Notes: generated by a model from the letters alone, not told the origin. Numbered from the stretch's first letter, positions 1-7,083 are shown. The stretch: 32,634 nucleotides of DNA from Chryseobacterium gleum (GCA_943326825.2 CALPUT020000002.1:1-32634), one strand, 5' to 3'. Program-made: numbers and translations.

Positions 1-81
1 CCAGATTTGACAATGAACATTTCACCTAAACTTTATTCGTACAATTCTGTTGGCGTTGGTTTTAATCTTAAAATTCATTAA
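1..81 (+). CDS. C-terminal end of an upstream protein (partial), possibly an outer-membrane or DUF5683-type protein
   Basis: The first 81 bases are open in frame 1 and encode 26 residues before a TAA stop, ending in VGVGFNLKIH. The alternating hydrophobic pattern near the end resembles a closing beta-strand. In many Flavobacteriia the gene before dapB-lepB-wbqC is a DUF5683 protein next to parA/parB, which fits the position, but the fragment is too short to prove this. The 54 bases to dapB contain a possible promoter. Confidence 0.5.
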   Translation, partial: PDLTMNISPKLYSYNSVGVGFNLKIH

Positions 82-108
82 AAAAATAGATTAAACCACT
101 TTAAATTC

Positions 109-116
109 TAATTTTG
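109..116 (+). promoter_or_regulatory. Possible -7 box for dapB
   Basis: TAATTTTG matches the Bacteroidota -7 consensus TAnnTTTG exactly and lies 20 bases before the dapB ATG. No good -33 TTG is seen 17-21 bases upstream, so it may be weak or secondary to read-through from the upstream gene. The box overlaps a small palindrome, TTTTGTT-CA-AACAAAA (112-127). Confidence 0.35.
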
Positions 117-135
117 TTCAAACAAAAATTTCGAT

Positions 136-852
136 ATGAAAATCGCACTTATTGGTTACGGAAAAATGGGGAAAGCAATTGAAGAAATTGCTATCAGCCG
201 CGGTCACGAAGTTATTCTTAAATGCACAAGTAAAAACACAATTGAAGACGCTGATTTTTCCTTAGTCGATGTTGCAATTGAATTTACAAAACCAGAGTTA
301 GCTGTTAACCATATACATTTTTGTCTAGATAAAAACATCCCTCTTATTGTTGGAACAACTGGATGGAATAAAGAATTGGATTCTATCAAAGACAAAACAA
401 AATCAATTAATGGTTCTTTAATACACGCTTCAAATTTTAGTATTGGCGTTAACATTTTCTTTGAATTAAATAAAAAAATAGCTGAATTAATGTCTGGTAA
501 TACTGATTATTCAGCTTCAATTGAAGAAATTCACCATGTGCAAAAATTAGATGCTCCCAGTGGAACAGCAATTACTTTAGCAGAAGGATTAATTGAAAAA
601 AATTCTAACTATACTTCTTGGAAATTAGCTGATTCTAGTTCGGAAATCGAAAATCAATTACCAATTATAGCCCAAAGACTTCCTGAAGTTCCGGGTACTC
701 ATACCATTCACTATTCTTCTGAAATAGATTCAATATCAATTACACATGAAGCTCATAATCGTAAAGGTTTTGCGTTAGGAGCAGTTATTGCTGCTGAATG
801 GATTAAGAATAAAACAGGAGTTTTTACAATGAAAGATGTCTTAAATTTTTAA
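136..852 (+). CDS. dapB: 4-hydroxy-tetrahydrodipicolinate reductase (DapB)
   Basis: Reduces 4-hydroxy-tetrahydrodipicolinate with NAD(P)H in the cytosol, giving tetrahydrodipicolinate for lysine and meso-diaminopimelate (peptidoglycan) synthesis. The 238-residue product starts with a Rossmann nucleotide-binding motif GYGKMG (7-12). The family signature follows as EEIHHVQKLDAPSGT, with His133, His134, Lys137 and Ser142-Gly143-Thr144 matching the catalytic and substrate-binding residues of E. coli DapB (H159/H160/K163/G169/T170). It is shorter than the E. coli enzyme (273 residues), as I expect for Bacteroidota members. The ATG is the only sensible start and has no Shine-Dalgarno sequence. lepB starts 7 bases after its stop, so the two are probably cotranscribed. 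Confidence 0.96.
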   Translation: MKIALIGYGKMGKAIEEIAISRGHEVILKCTSKNTIEDADFSLVDVAIEFTKPELAVNHIHFCLDKNIPLIVGTTGWNKELDSIKDKTKSINGSLIHASNFSIGVNIFFELNKKIAELMSGNTDYSASIEEIHHVQKLDAPSGTAITLAEGLIEKNSNYTSWKLADSSSEIENQLPIIAQRLPEVPGTHTIHYSSEIDSISITHEAHNRKGFALGAVIAAEWIKNKTGVFTMKDVLNF

Positions 853-859
853 ATACAAT

Positions 860-2782
860 ATGAACGCATTATATTTTTACTTATTTATTTTAGTTCACCC
901 ATATTTAGCAATGTGGTGGAAAAGTTTTGAATTAGCAGAACGTAAATCTTGGGAAGCTTTAATACCTGGATACAATTATTTTGTAGCTTTTAAAATTAGC
1001 TGTAAAAAACCTTGGTGGTCAATTCTTATGCTATTTCCAGGTGTACATTTAATTATGCTTGCTGTTGTTAACGTAAGTTACATTCGTCGATTTGGCTATT
1101 TTTCTTGGAGCGACACCTTACAAGGGATTTTCTTTCCATATTTGATATTGGCAAAAATTGCAAATAATAAAGATCAAATTTTACCAGAAACGAATTGGTC
1201 AAACGGTAAAGAAGTACACAATCGTTCAATGGGTGATCATATTGCTTTATTTTTAGCTCTACCAATTGTTGGTCATGCTGTTGCATTTGTGTTAAATGCC
1301 ATTTCAAGAGAAAAACCAGGTAAGAAAACAAAAGTTAAAGAATGGGGAGATTCAATTATTTTCGCATTGATCGCTGCTAGTGTTATTAGAACATATGTTT
1401 TTGAACCATTCCAAATCCCAACTGGATCTATGGAAAAAACATTGTTAGTAGGCGATTTTCTATTTGTAAACAAATTGGCATACGGACCAAAAGTTCCAGT
1501 TACTCCTCTTTCTTTCCCTTTGGTTCATAACAATATTCCTTGGGTAAATGTTAAGTCTTATTCAGGATTAGAAACAGTAAATTATACTCGTCTCCCTGGA
1601 ATTGGAAAAGTAGAACGAAATGATGTAGTTGTTTTCAATTACCCATCAGGCGATACTGCTGTATTTGATCCTAGAATGCCAAATGGATTGATGGGACATG
1701 ATTACCATGGAATTGTAATTAGAGAAGCGCAAAGATTATGGAGAGAAGGAATTGCTAGTAAATTTAAAAACAATGTAAATTACCAAGCAAAAGTAAAATA
1801 CTTCAGTGATAGTCTTTCAAATACTGTACCTGATAAAAGTAGAATTAATTATCAAGCACTTGATGAATACTCTAGAAAATTAGCTGATACTTATTTTAGC
1901 TCAATAGAAGCTAAATCATTCATCGAAAATATTGAATTTTGGAAATCAAAAGCTAGAAAAATGATCGCCATTGATAAAATTACATTGGACAATGAAGGTG
2001 TAATGATTAATCATGGAGGTATCGTATATCGTCCTGTTGATAAACGTGAAAACTACATTAAAAGATGTGTTGGTATTCCTGGTGATTGGTTAGAAATTAA
2101 AAAATCAGTATTATACATTAATAACAAACCTGCTTTTGTTGCTGAAAATCAAAATATAGAATATTTAGTGACTGATTTTATTCCAAAAAGCAACGAACAA
2201 ATGAAAGAACGTTATGGTTTAGAATATGATCGTCAAGACTTTACAATGATTGATCAAAATTTGTATTTATTAAATTTAACTCCAAGTCAATTAGCTAAAA
2301 TCAAACTTGATTTTCCTCAAAGTAAATTTGAAAAACATTTAATACCTCAATATTCGGATACAAGTTCAAGTTTACCTAATGGAGCTCAAATGTTACAAAA
2401 TTTAGAGAGTTTTCCAAAAGATCCTTATATTAATAATACGATTACCGATTTTACAAAATTCCAAATTCCTTTCAAAGGTCAAACGATTAAAATCGATAAA
2501 TCCAATATTGCTTGGTTTAGAAGAATTATTACAGCTTACGAAGGTCATACTTTAAAAGAAACTCAGAATGGTATTTATATAGATGGCAAGAAAACAAATA
2601 CGTATACTTTTGCTATGAATTACTATTGGTTAATGGGTGACAATCGATATAAATCAGCAGATTCAAGAATTTGGGGATTTGTTCCGGAAGACCATGTTGT
2701 AGGAAAAGCATCGTTGGTTTGGTTCTCAAAAAGTGTGAATTATGGTATTCGTTGGGAACGTTTATTCAATGTAATCAAATAA
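860..2782 (+). CDS. lepB: Signal peptidase I, large Bacteroidota type with DUF5684-like N-terminus
   Basis: Inner-membrane serine protease that removes signal peptides from exported proteins. The first ~120 residues are hydrophobic and rich in Trp and Tyr, resembling DUF5684. A transmembrane segment near 165-180 precedes the S26 catalytic core. The nucleophile is Ser190 in PTGSMEKTL; the general base is Lys401 in YIKRCVGIPGDW; the late conserved box is MGDNRYKSADSR with Gly593-Asp594-Asn595. Ser and Lys are 211 residues apart, against about 55 in E. coli LepB (S90/K145), so a large insertion separates the boxes and makes the protein 640 residues long. The stop codon overlaps the next start as TAATG (2780-2784), which suggests translational coupling to the WbqC gene. 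Confidence 0.95.
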   Translation: MNALYFYLFILVHPYLAMWWKSFELAERKSWEALIPGYNYFVAFKISCKKPWWSILMLFPGVHLIMLAVVNVSYIRRFGYFSWSDTLQGIFFPYLILAKIANNKDQILPETNWSNGKEVHNRSMGDHIALFLALPIVGHAVAFVLNAISREKPGKKTKVKEWGDSIIFALIAASVIRTYVFEPFQIPTGSMEKTLLVGDFLFVNKLAYGPKVPVTPLSFPLVHNNIPWVNVKSYSGLETVNYTRLPGIGKVERNDVVVFNYPSGDTAVFDPRMPNGLMGHDYHGIVIREAQRLWREGIASKFKNNVNYQAKVKYFSDSLSNTVPDKSRINYQALDEYSRKLADTYFSSIEAKSFIENIEFWKSKARKMIAIDKITLDNEGVMINHGGIVYRPVDKRENYIKRCVGIPGDWLEIKKSVLYINNKPAFVAENQNIEYLVTDFIPKSNEQMKERYGLEYDRQDFTMIDQNLYLLNLTPSQLAKIKLDFPQSKFEKHLIPQYSDTSSSLPNGAQMLQNLESFPKDPYINNTITDFTKFQIPFKGQTIKIDKSNIAWFRRIITAYEGHTLKETQNGIYIDGKKTNTYTFAMNYYWLMGDNRYKSADSRIWGFVPEDHVVGKASLVWFSKSVNYGIRWERLFNVIK

Positions 2783-3384
2783 TGATTTCACTTTTTCCAA
2801 CTTCTTACTTTGGAAATATTAATTATTTCAAAACGTTAGCAAGCGAGCGAAATATCTTAATTGAAGGGAAAGAACACTTTCCAAAACAAACATTTCGCAA
2901 TCGATTTGAAATTCTAACTTCAAATGGAATTCAGTCGCTTTCAATACCAGTAAATAAGATAAACGGTACCAAAACCATAACTGAAGATATCGAAATATCC
3001 TATTTAACAGACTGGAGAAAAGATCATTGGAAAGCTATTGAAAGTGCTTATTCATCGTCTCCCTATTTTGAACATTATGGAGTTGAAGTTCATGAATTAA
3101 TTTATCAAAATGAAAATAATTTAATAAAATTTAATCAGAAAATAATTGAACAAATTATAAATTGGTTAGAGATTCCTTCTGAAATAAATTTCACTTCAGA
3201 ATATACTTTTGGGGAAACTAGTACTAATGATTTTAGAGAAACTTTATGTTCTAAAAAACAAAATTACAATAATCAACTTTTATACACACAAGTATTTGAA
3301 AATCAAATAGGATTTACAGGAAATCTATCCATTTTAGATCCTATATTTTGTTTAGGTCCTATGGCAAGAAAATTAATTATTTGA
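2782..3384 (+). CDS. WbqC family protein
   Basis: The frame stays open upstream into lepB, but the sensible start is the ATG at 2782, sharing its A with the lepB stop (TAATG). This gives 200 residues starting MISLFPTSYFGNINYF. The early YFGNINYF motif, the WRKDHWKAIESAYSSSPYFEHY region and the C-terminal SILDPIFCLGP match the WbqC-like family (named after an O-antigen cluster gene). The family's biochemical role is not established. No signal peptide is seen, so it is probably cytosolic. It is the last gene of the dapB-lepB unit and is followed by a hairpin terminator. Confidence 0.88.
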   Translation: MISLFPTSYFGNINYFKTLASERNILIEGKEHFPKQTFRNRFEILTSNGIQSLSIPVNKINGTKTITEDIEISYLTDWRKDHWKAIESAYSSSPYFEHYGVEVHELIYQNENNLIKFNQKIIEQIINWLEIPSEINFTSEYTFGETSTNDFRETLCSKKQNYNNQLLYTQVFENQIGFTGNLSILDPIFCLGPMARKLII

Positions 3385-3403
3385 TTATTTAAAAAAAACT
3401 CAT

Positions 3404-3430
3404 AATAGTTACCCATGTAACTATTTTTTT
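3404..3430 (+). terminator. Rho-independent terminator after the WbqC gene
   Basis: Perfect 9-bp stem AATAGTTAC / GTAACTATT (3404-3412 and 3417-3425) with loop CCAT, running into a T tract (3424-3431), 20 bases after the WbqC stop. Confidence 0.85.
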
Positions 3431-3432
3431 TA

Positions 3433-3440
3433 TATATTTG
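3433..3440 (+). promoter_or_regulatory. Promoter-like -7 box between two terminators
   Basis: TATATTTG is an exact TAnnTTTG match immediately after the first terminator. The same octamer appears before secDF (minus), before the gene at 17035 and before the tRNA-Glu pair (minus). There is no clear -33 TTG. If active, it would start a transcript near 3445-3447 that ends at the next hairpin. Confidence 0.4.
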
Positions 3441-3445
3441 TACTG

Positions 3446-3512
3446 ATTTAGGTGGTTAGGTTAGGTTGATTAAAAGGTAGAGAGCAGACGCCCGTTTGCT
3501 CTCTATTTTTTT
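3446..3512 (+). ncRNA. Candidate small RNA of about 65-70 nt, bounded by its own hairpin terminator
   Basis: Between the -7 box at 3433-3440 and the T tract at 3506-3512 lies a short segment with no ATG. Its 5' half carries three TTAGG pentamers (3448, 3456, 3461); its 3' half is a strong hairpin. I do not recognise it as a known RNA family. It could also be a second, back-up terminator for the WbqC operon or a bidirectional terminator shared with the convergent sigma-factor gene. Confidence 0.3.
3478..3512 (+). terminator. Strong hairpin terminator between convergent genes
   Basis: 12-bp stem (3478-3489 with 3494-3505, one G-T pair), loop GCCC, followed by A and seven T. The minus-strand exit carries only a short TTTT, so it is mainly a plus-strand terminator but may also stop the sigma-factor transcript ending at 3523. 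Confidence 0.8.
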
Positions 3513-3522
3513 GTGCTAAATT

Positions 3523-4116
3523 TTAATCAATTACTAACTGATGTTTTTCAATTAATTTTCTAAGATTTATCAAAGCGTATCTCATTCTACCTAAAGCAGT
3601 GTTAATACTAATATCTTCTTTATCTGCTATATCTTGAAAAGATAAATCTTGGAATAATCTCATTTTTAGAATATCTCTTTGCATTTCTGGTAAATATTCA
3701 ACCAAATCAACCATCTGATTTTCAAGTTCTGTTCGTGTAATCTGATCCTCAATATTCTCATCTTCCAATTTCAATGTACTGAAAATATTAAAATCAGCTT
3801 TTAATGAAGATGATTCAGATACAAAACTCACTTTATTTGTTCTTCGAAAATGGTCTATAATTAAGTTGTGAGCTATTCTCATAGCCCAAGGTAAAAACTT
3901 ACCTTCCTCATTATATGTCCCTAGCTTAAAAGTGTTTATTACTTTAATAAATGTTTCCTGAAAAATATCTTCAGCTAAATCTCGATCATTCAATTTAATC
4001 TGAATAAAACGATAGATTTTGTTTTTATGACGCATCAATAATGTTTTGAATGCGTTTTCATTTCCCTGAATGTATAATGAGATTAACTCACGGTCTTCCA
4101 TTAGTTTCATATTCAT
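3523..4116 (-). CDS. RNA polymerase sigma-70 family (ECF-type) sigma factor
   Basis: A 197-residue two-domain sigma factor. Region 2 occupies roughly residues 20-95: NENAFKTLLMRHKNKIYRF, then DLAEDIFQETFIKVI (the DxAEDxxQExF core-binding signature), then LPWAMRIAHNLIIDHFRR (-10 recognition). Region 4 occupies roughly 135-190: LPEMQRDILKMRLFQDLSFQDIADKEDISINTALGRMRYAL (helix-turn-helix for -35 recognition). Both domains and the linker are intact. No anti-sigma factor gene is adjacent; the neighbour upstream is the rpsP operon. Start: ATG at 4116 with a GAGGAA sequence just upstream, unusual here; an ATG two codons later is possible. Confidence 0.9.
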   Translation of the reverse strand: MNMKLMEDRELISLYIQGNENAFKTLLMRHKNKIYRFIQIKLNDRDLAEDIFQETFIKVINTFKLGTYNEEGKFLPWAMRIAHNLIIDHFRRTNKVSFVSESSSLKADFNIFSTLKLEDENIEDQITRTELENQMVDLVEYLPEMQRDILKMRLFQDLSFQDIADKEDISINTALGRMRYALINLRKLIEKHQLVID

Positions 4117-4304
4117 AATTCCTCGTTTTAGAAGTAAAACAATTATTCGTTTTTCAATTTAAAAGAGTAAAATTATGCTATAGGCTACCTTATTTTTGAG
4201 TTATTTAATATTGCTAATATACAACTTAATCTATTACTTCCAAGAAAAAAAAATAAAAATTAAGTAATAAAAATTTAAAGTGTAGAAATTATTGAGTAAA
4301 AGAA
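4117..4304. other. 188-bp non-coding gap between trmN6 and the sigma-factor gene
   Basis: Very AT-rich with no open frame of note. It should carry the sigma-factor promoter (minus strand), but I find no exact TAnnTTTG box; the best near match is TAATTTTA (complement of 4168-4175) without a -33 partner. An inverted pair ATTACTT / AAGTAAT (4233-4239, 4262-4268) encloses an A-rich loop and is not a convincing terminator for trmN6. Confidence 0.4.
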
Positions 4305-5006
4305 TTAAATCTGTTTATTGTGAAAATCAATTGTTAATTCTCTGTAAGCATCTGAATAATTATTATCATTATTTCTTATTAAAAATGAAACTTCTTCCGT
4401 TTGAATATACGTTTTAGAAAAAACAAGAATTGTTCTTTTGCTTTTACCTGGTTTTGCAAATAATATGATTTCTTTAGTACAAAACAACTCTAACTTTAAA
4501 CAAAATTCTTTCCATTTATCCTTGTTCTCAGTAGTTAATATGATCCAAAACTTACCATTTTCAGTAAGCATCGAATGTACTTTATTAAAAAGCTGATCAA
4601 AAGGTAAATTAGCTTCATGTTTTGCTATTGCCACTTGTGACTTTTCATTTTGAAAAGTAGTTTCATAAAATGGTGGATTTGAAACTATTAAATCGTAATT
4701 CTTTTTACTTTCAAATAAAAGAAAATCTTCACAAAATCCATGTAAACGATTACTCCAATTAGAAAGACTAAAGTTATTTTCTAAATCAATAAAACTAAGT
4801 GAATCAATTTCAATTGCCTCAATCTCAATCATTAGATTTTTTTGAGCAATCATTAAAGACAAAATACCTGTTCCTGATCCAATATCCAAACATTTAAAAT
4901 GTGATTCACATTCAACCAATGCGCCCAAAAGCATTGCATCTGTCCCAACTTTTAAAGCTGAGTTATCTTGATGTATTGTAAATTTTTTAAACGAAAAAGA
5001 CGACAT
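4305..5006 (-). CDS. trmN6: tRNA1(Val) (adenine(37)-N6)-methyltransferase-like protein (TrmN6/YfiC)
   Basis: SAM-dependent methyltransferase predicted to make N6-methyladenosine next to the anticodon of tRNA(Val). The 233-residue protein starts with the family hallmark FTIHQDNSALKVGTDAMLLGAL. The SAM-binding motif is LDIGSGTGILSLMIAQ (~40-55). The catalytic N-P-P-F box, which marks amino-methyltransferases acting on adenine, is at Asn110-Phe113. It lies 3 bases after rimM and shares the rpsP operon, in the place where trmD sits in many other bacteria; it is not TrmD, which has a SPOUT knot fold. Substrate is inferred from family membership. Confidence 0.88.
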   Translation of the reverse strand: MSSFSFKKFTIHQDNSALKVGTDAMLLGALVECESHFKCLDIGSGTGILSLMIAQKNLMIEIEAIEIDSLSFIDLENNFSLSNWSNRLHGFCEDFLLFESKKNYDLIVSNPPFYETTFQNEKSQVAIAKHEANLPFDQLFNKVHSMLTENGKFWIILTTENKDKWKEFCLKLELFCTKEIILFAKPGKSKRTILVFSKTYIQTEEVSFLIRNNDNNYSDAYRELTIDFHNKQI

Positions 5007-5009
5007 GAA

Positions 5010-5537
5010 TTAGTCTAAATACAACGAAATTAGACCTGATGGAGCATTAATATGTAAGATTTTATTATCTCTATCCACTTTTTTAACTAAATCATCTAAC
5101 AATGGGATCAAAACTTCTTTTGTACCATTCATTACTTGAATTAATGGATTTACTGATAAATCGATAATTGATTCTAAAACCCCCACTTCTCCATATTGTT
5201 CGTCAATAACTTTATAACCAACAACTTCGTGATCATAAAAGTTATTCCCTTCTAATTTTTTTAGAATTGAAGAAGGTAAATAAAGATTTTTTCTTAAAAT
5301 TATTTTGGCGTCCATTTCAGAATTGATTCCTTCGAATTTTACTGCTGCAAATGGATGATTCTTTAATTTAAATGATTCTATGAAAAAAGGTGTTAACTGA
5401 TTATTAATATCAATAAAAACATTATCAATATTATCATAATCTTCTGGATTAGTTACGTCCAAAAATAGCGAAACTTCACCTTTAAATCCGTGAAGTTTCG
5501 CTACATATCCTAAATTAAAGCAATCTGCTTTATTCAT
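5010..5537 (-). CDS. rimM: Ribosome maturation factor RimM
   Basis: 16S rRNA processing and 30S maturation factor that binds ribosomal protein S19. The N-terminal beta-barrel begins CFNLGYVAKLHGFKGEVSLF, matching the family's GxIxxxHGxxGE pattern. The C-terminal PRC-barrel part has NFYDHEVVGYKVIDEQYGEVG and ends with VLIPLLDDLVKKVD. I start it at ATG 5537 (175 residues); the codon before is TTG and would only add one residue. It follows rpsP by 13 bases, the common rpsP-rimM arrangement. Confidence 0.93.
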   Translation of the reverse strand: MNKADCFNLGYVAKLHGFKGEVSLFLDVTNPEDYDNIDNVFIDINNQLTPFFIESFKLKNHPFAAVKFEGINSEMDAKIILRKNLYLPSSILKKLEGNNFYDHEVVGYKVIDEQYGEVGVLESIIDLSVNPLIQVMNGTKEVLIPLLDDLVKKVDRDNKILHINAPSGLISLYLD

Positions 5538-5550
5538 CAATGATTAAATT

Positions 5551-6105
5551 TTATTCAGCTGAAGTTTCTTCTTCAGTTGATGCTTCAGGCGCTTCATCAG
5601 TCGCTTCTTGTTCAGCAACAACTTCTTCTTCTACCTCTTCTACAACAGGAGCATTTTTAGCTTCAATTGCTTTTGCTTTTGCATCTTTTTTCTCAGCTTC
5701 AGCTTTCAAACGAGCTACTTTATCAGCATCTGCATTTTTACCTAAACCGTCTTTTTTAGCAACAATTTTCGCTTCTTTTTCAGCAACCCATGCAGCAAAA
5801 CGAGTTTCTACATCAGCCTCAGTTAAAGCACCTTTTTTAACACCATTGATTAAATGGTTTTTGTAAAGAATCCCTTTATAAGAAAGAATCGCTCTTGCTG
5901 TATCAGTTAATTCAGCTCCAACTTGAACCCAGTGTAATGTTTTATCAAAATTGATGTCTATTGTTGCTGGATTTGTGTTAGGATTGTAAGTCCCTAATTT
6001 TTCGATGAATTTACCATCTCTTTTAGCTCTTGAGTCAGCAGCTACTAAATGGAAAACAGGTTTCCCTTTTTTTCCGTGTCTTTGCAATCTAATACGTGTT
6101 GCCAT
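5551..6105 (-). CDS. rpsP: 30S ribosomal protein S16 with long acidic C-terminal extension
   Basis: The first ~80 residues are a standard S16: start MATRIRLQRHGKKGKPVFHL, then ADSRAKRDGKFIEKLGTYNP. The total is 184 residues, about 100 more than E. coli S16 (82). The extra part is first Lys/Ala-rich and then strongly acidic, ending in runs of Glu, Ala, Thr and Ser. Long S16 tails are known from Bacteroidota, so this is probably normal there; their function is not clear. It heads the rpsP-rimM-trmN6 operon, with a strong promoter box at 6166-6173. Confidence 0.96.
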   Translation of the reverse strand: MATRIRLQRHGKKGKPVFHLVAADSRAKRDGKFIEKLGTYNPNTNPATIDINFDKTLHWVQVGAELTDTARAILSYKGILYKNHLINGVKKGALTEADVETRFAAWVAEKEAKIVAKKDGLGKNADADKVARLKAEAEKKDAKAKAIEAKNAPVVEEVEEEVVAEQEATDEAPEASTEEETSAE

Positions 6106-6124
6106 TTTTTTTTGTTTTATAAGT

Positions 6125-6141
6125 TGAAGTACGAAACTTCA
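6125..6141 (-). other. Small hairpin in the rpsP 5' leader
   Basis: TGAAGT / ACTTCA with a 5-base loop lies between the predicted transcription start (~6159) and the rpsP ATG, about 20 bases before the start codon. It could influence translation or mRNA stability of the ribosomal-protein operon; no known riboswitch is recognised. Confidence 0.35.
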
Positions 6142-6165
6142 GTTAATAAATAAATTATTCGGGTG

Positions 6166-6173
6166 CAAAGTTA
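6166..6173 (-). promoter_or_regulatory. -7 box of the rpsP-rimM-trmN6 promoter
   Basis: On the minus strand the sequence reads TAACTTTG followed by CACCCG, an exact TAnnTTTG box 60 bases before the rpsP ATG. The -33 region is poorly conserved. The predicted start near 6159 leaves a ~54-base leader. Confidence 0.7.
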
Positions 6174-6209
6174 GTCAAAAGTTTTGATAAATCTATATTT
6201 ATATAAAAA

Positions 6210-7010
6210 TTATCTATTTATCATAGATTTCAACTCATGCACCTCTTTTTGTAAATCTTGTAATGAACGTGATAAGTCATGATCATCCATTCGAATTTCA
6301 GGTAGTTCAGGTGAAATATAATTAACAAATTTCCACATCTCTAAAATATCATTCACATGAACAAAATAGGGTTTGTAAAAGGGATTTGTAGAACATAATT
6401 GAAATGACTGAGTCGAATCTAAGAGATTATGAACTATCTTAAAAACAATTCCATCTTCTTTTGTTACTACAATACATGGAGTAGCATTTCTAATTGTCAT
6501 CCAATTCTGAACAAATTCAGCTATTACAAATGAACCTTCAACAACAGGAGGCATTGAATCCCCTTGTATAGGAAAAGTTCTATATTTCTTATTTTTCGAT
6601 AAAAAAGGTAAATTAAATGTCGGTAATACTTTTAAATAATCCGGATCAGCATAGCCACGAGCATAGCCAGCACTAGCTTTTACAGGAATTAACTCAATCA
6701 TTTCCTCATCATGTTCATTAACAATTGAAGTCAATACGCGAAGTTTTTGACCTTTTACATCCGTCAACAAACCTTTATCCATGCGCTCCAATTCGTTTTC
6801 TGTAAAATCTTCAAAATTCTTACGAAGTAATTCATCAATTGAAACTTTAAAATAATCACTAAATGCAACTAAATTTTCAATATTTGGTTGCGCTACACCG
6901 TTTTCATAACCACTATAAGTAGAGCGACTTAGTTTTAAGTCTTGAGCCACATCTTCTTGTGATTTTTTTAAACGTTTACGTAATATTTTAAGATTATTTC
7001 CTACTTCCAT
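6210..7010 (-). CDS. XRE-family repressor with a LexA/CI-type S24 self-cleavage domain
   Basis: The 266-residue protein (from ATG 7010; a TTG two codons upstream is less likely) has an N-terminal helix-turn-helix, roughly residues 5-60, with KILRKRLKKSQEDVAQ and SRSTYSGYENGVAQPN. The C-terminal peptidase S24 domain shows the whole autocleavage set: scissile Ala114-Gly115 (KASAGYARGY), nucleophile Ser152 (QGDSMPP) and Lys191 (IVFKIVHN). Spacings are 38 and 39 residues, close to LexA (A84/S119/K156). The last ~30 residues look like a short coiled coil. It is probably a cytosolic DNA-binding regulator that loses activity on cleavage; whether it responds to DNA damage cannot be told. It has its own promoter. 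Confidence 0.9.
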   Translation of the reverse strand: MEVGNNLKILRKRLKKSQEDVAQDLKLSRSTYSGYENGVAQPNIENLVAFSDYFKVSIDELLRKNFEDFTENELERMDKGLLTDVKGQKLRVLTSIVNEHDEEMIELIPVKASAGYARGYADPDYLKVLPTFNLPFLSKNKKYRTFPIQGDSMPPVVEGSFVIAEFVQNWMTIRNATPCIVVTKEDGIVFKIVHNLLDSTQSFQLCSTNPFYKPYFVHVNDILEMWKFVNYISPELPEIRMDDHDLSRSLQDLQKEVHELKSMINR

Positions 7011-7033
7011 TTTCAATTATATTGAATTCGAAG

Positions 7034-7064
7034 TAAAGATATATTTTTCTTATTTAATAAGCAA
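7034..7064 (-). promoter_or_regulatory. Promoter of the S24 repressor, with a palindrome in the spacer
   Basis: Minus-strand TTTG at -33 (complement of 7062-7065) and TATCTTTA at -7 (complement of 7034-7041) are 20 bases apart. The spacer holds the inverted repeat CTTAT-TTA-ATAAG (7049-7061), ideally placed to be an operator for autoregulation. The operator role is inferred. Confidence 0.5.
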
Positions 7065-7083
7065 ATAAATGATTAAATTATAA

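Noticed and set aside
2671-2781. Upstream in-frame extension of the WbqC gene inside lepB
   Set aside because: It reads through the conserved C-terminal coding region of lepB in another frame and the WbqC family starts at the ATG at 2782.
5540-5866. Plus-strand open frame of 108 codons opposite rpsP, Ser/Ala-rich
   Set aside because: It mirrors the Ala/Glu codon pattern of the S16 tail on the minus strand, has no promoter or family, and S16 is certain.
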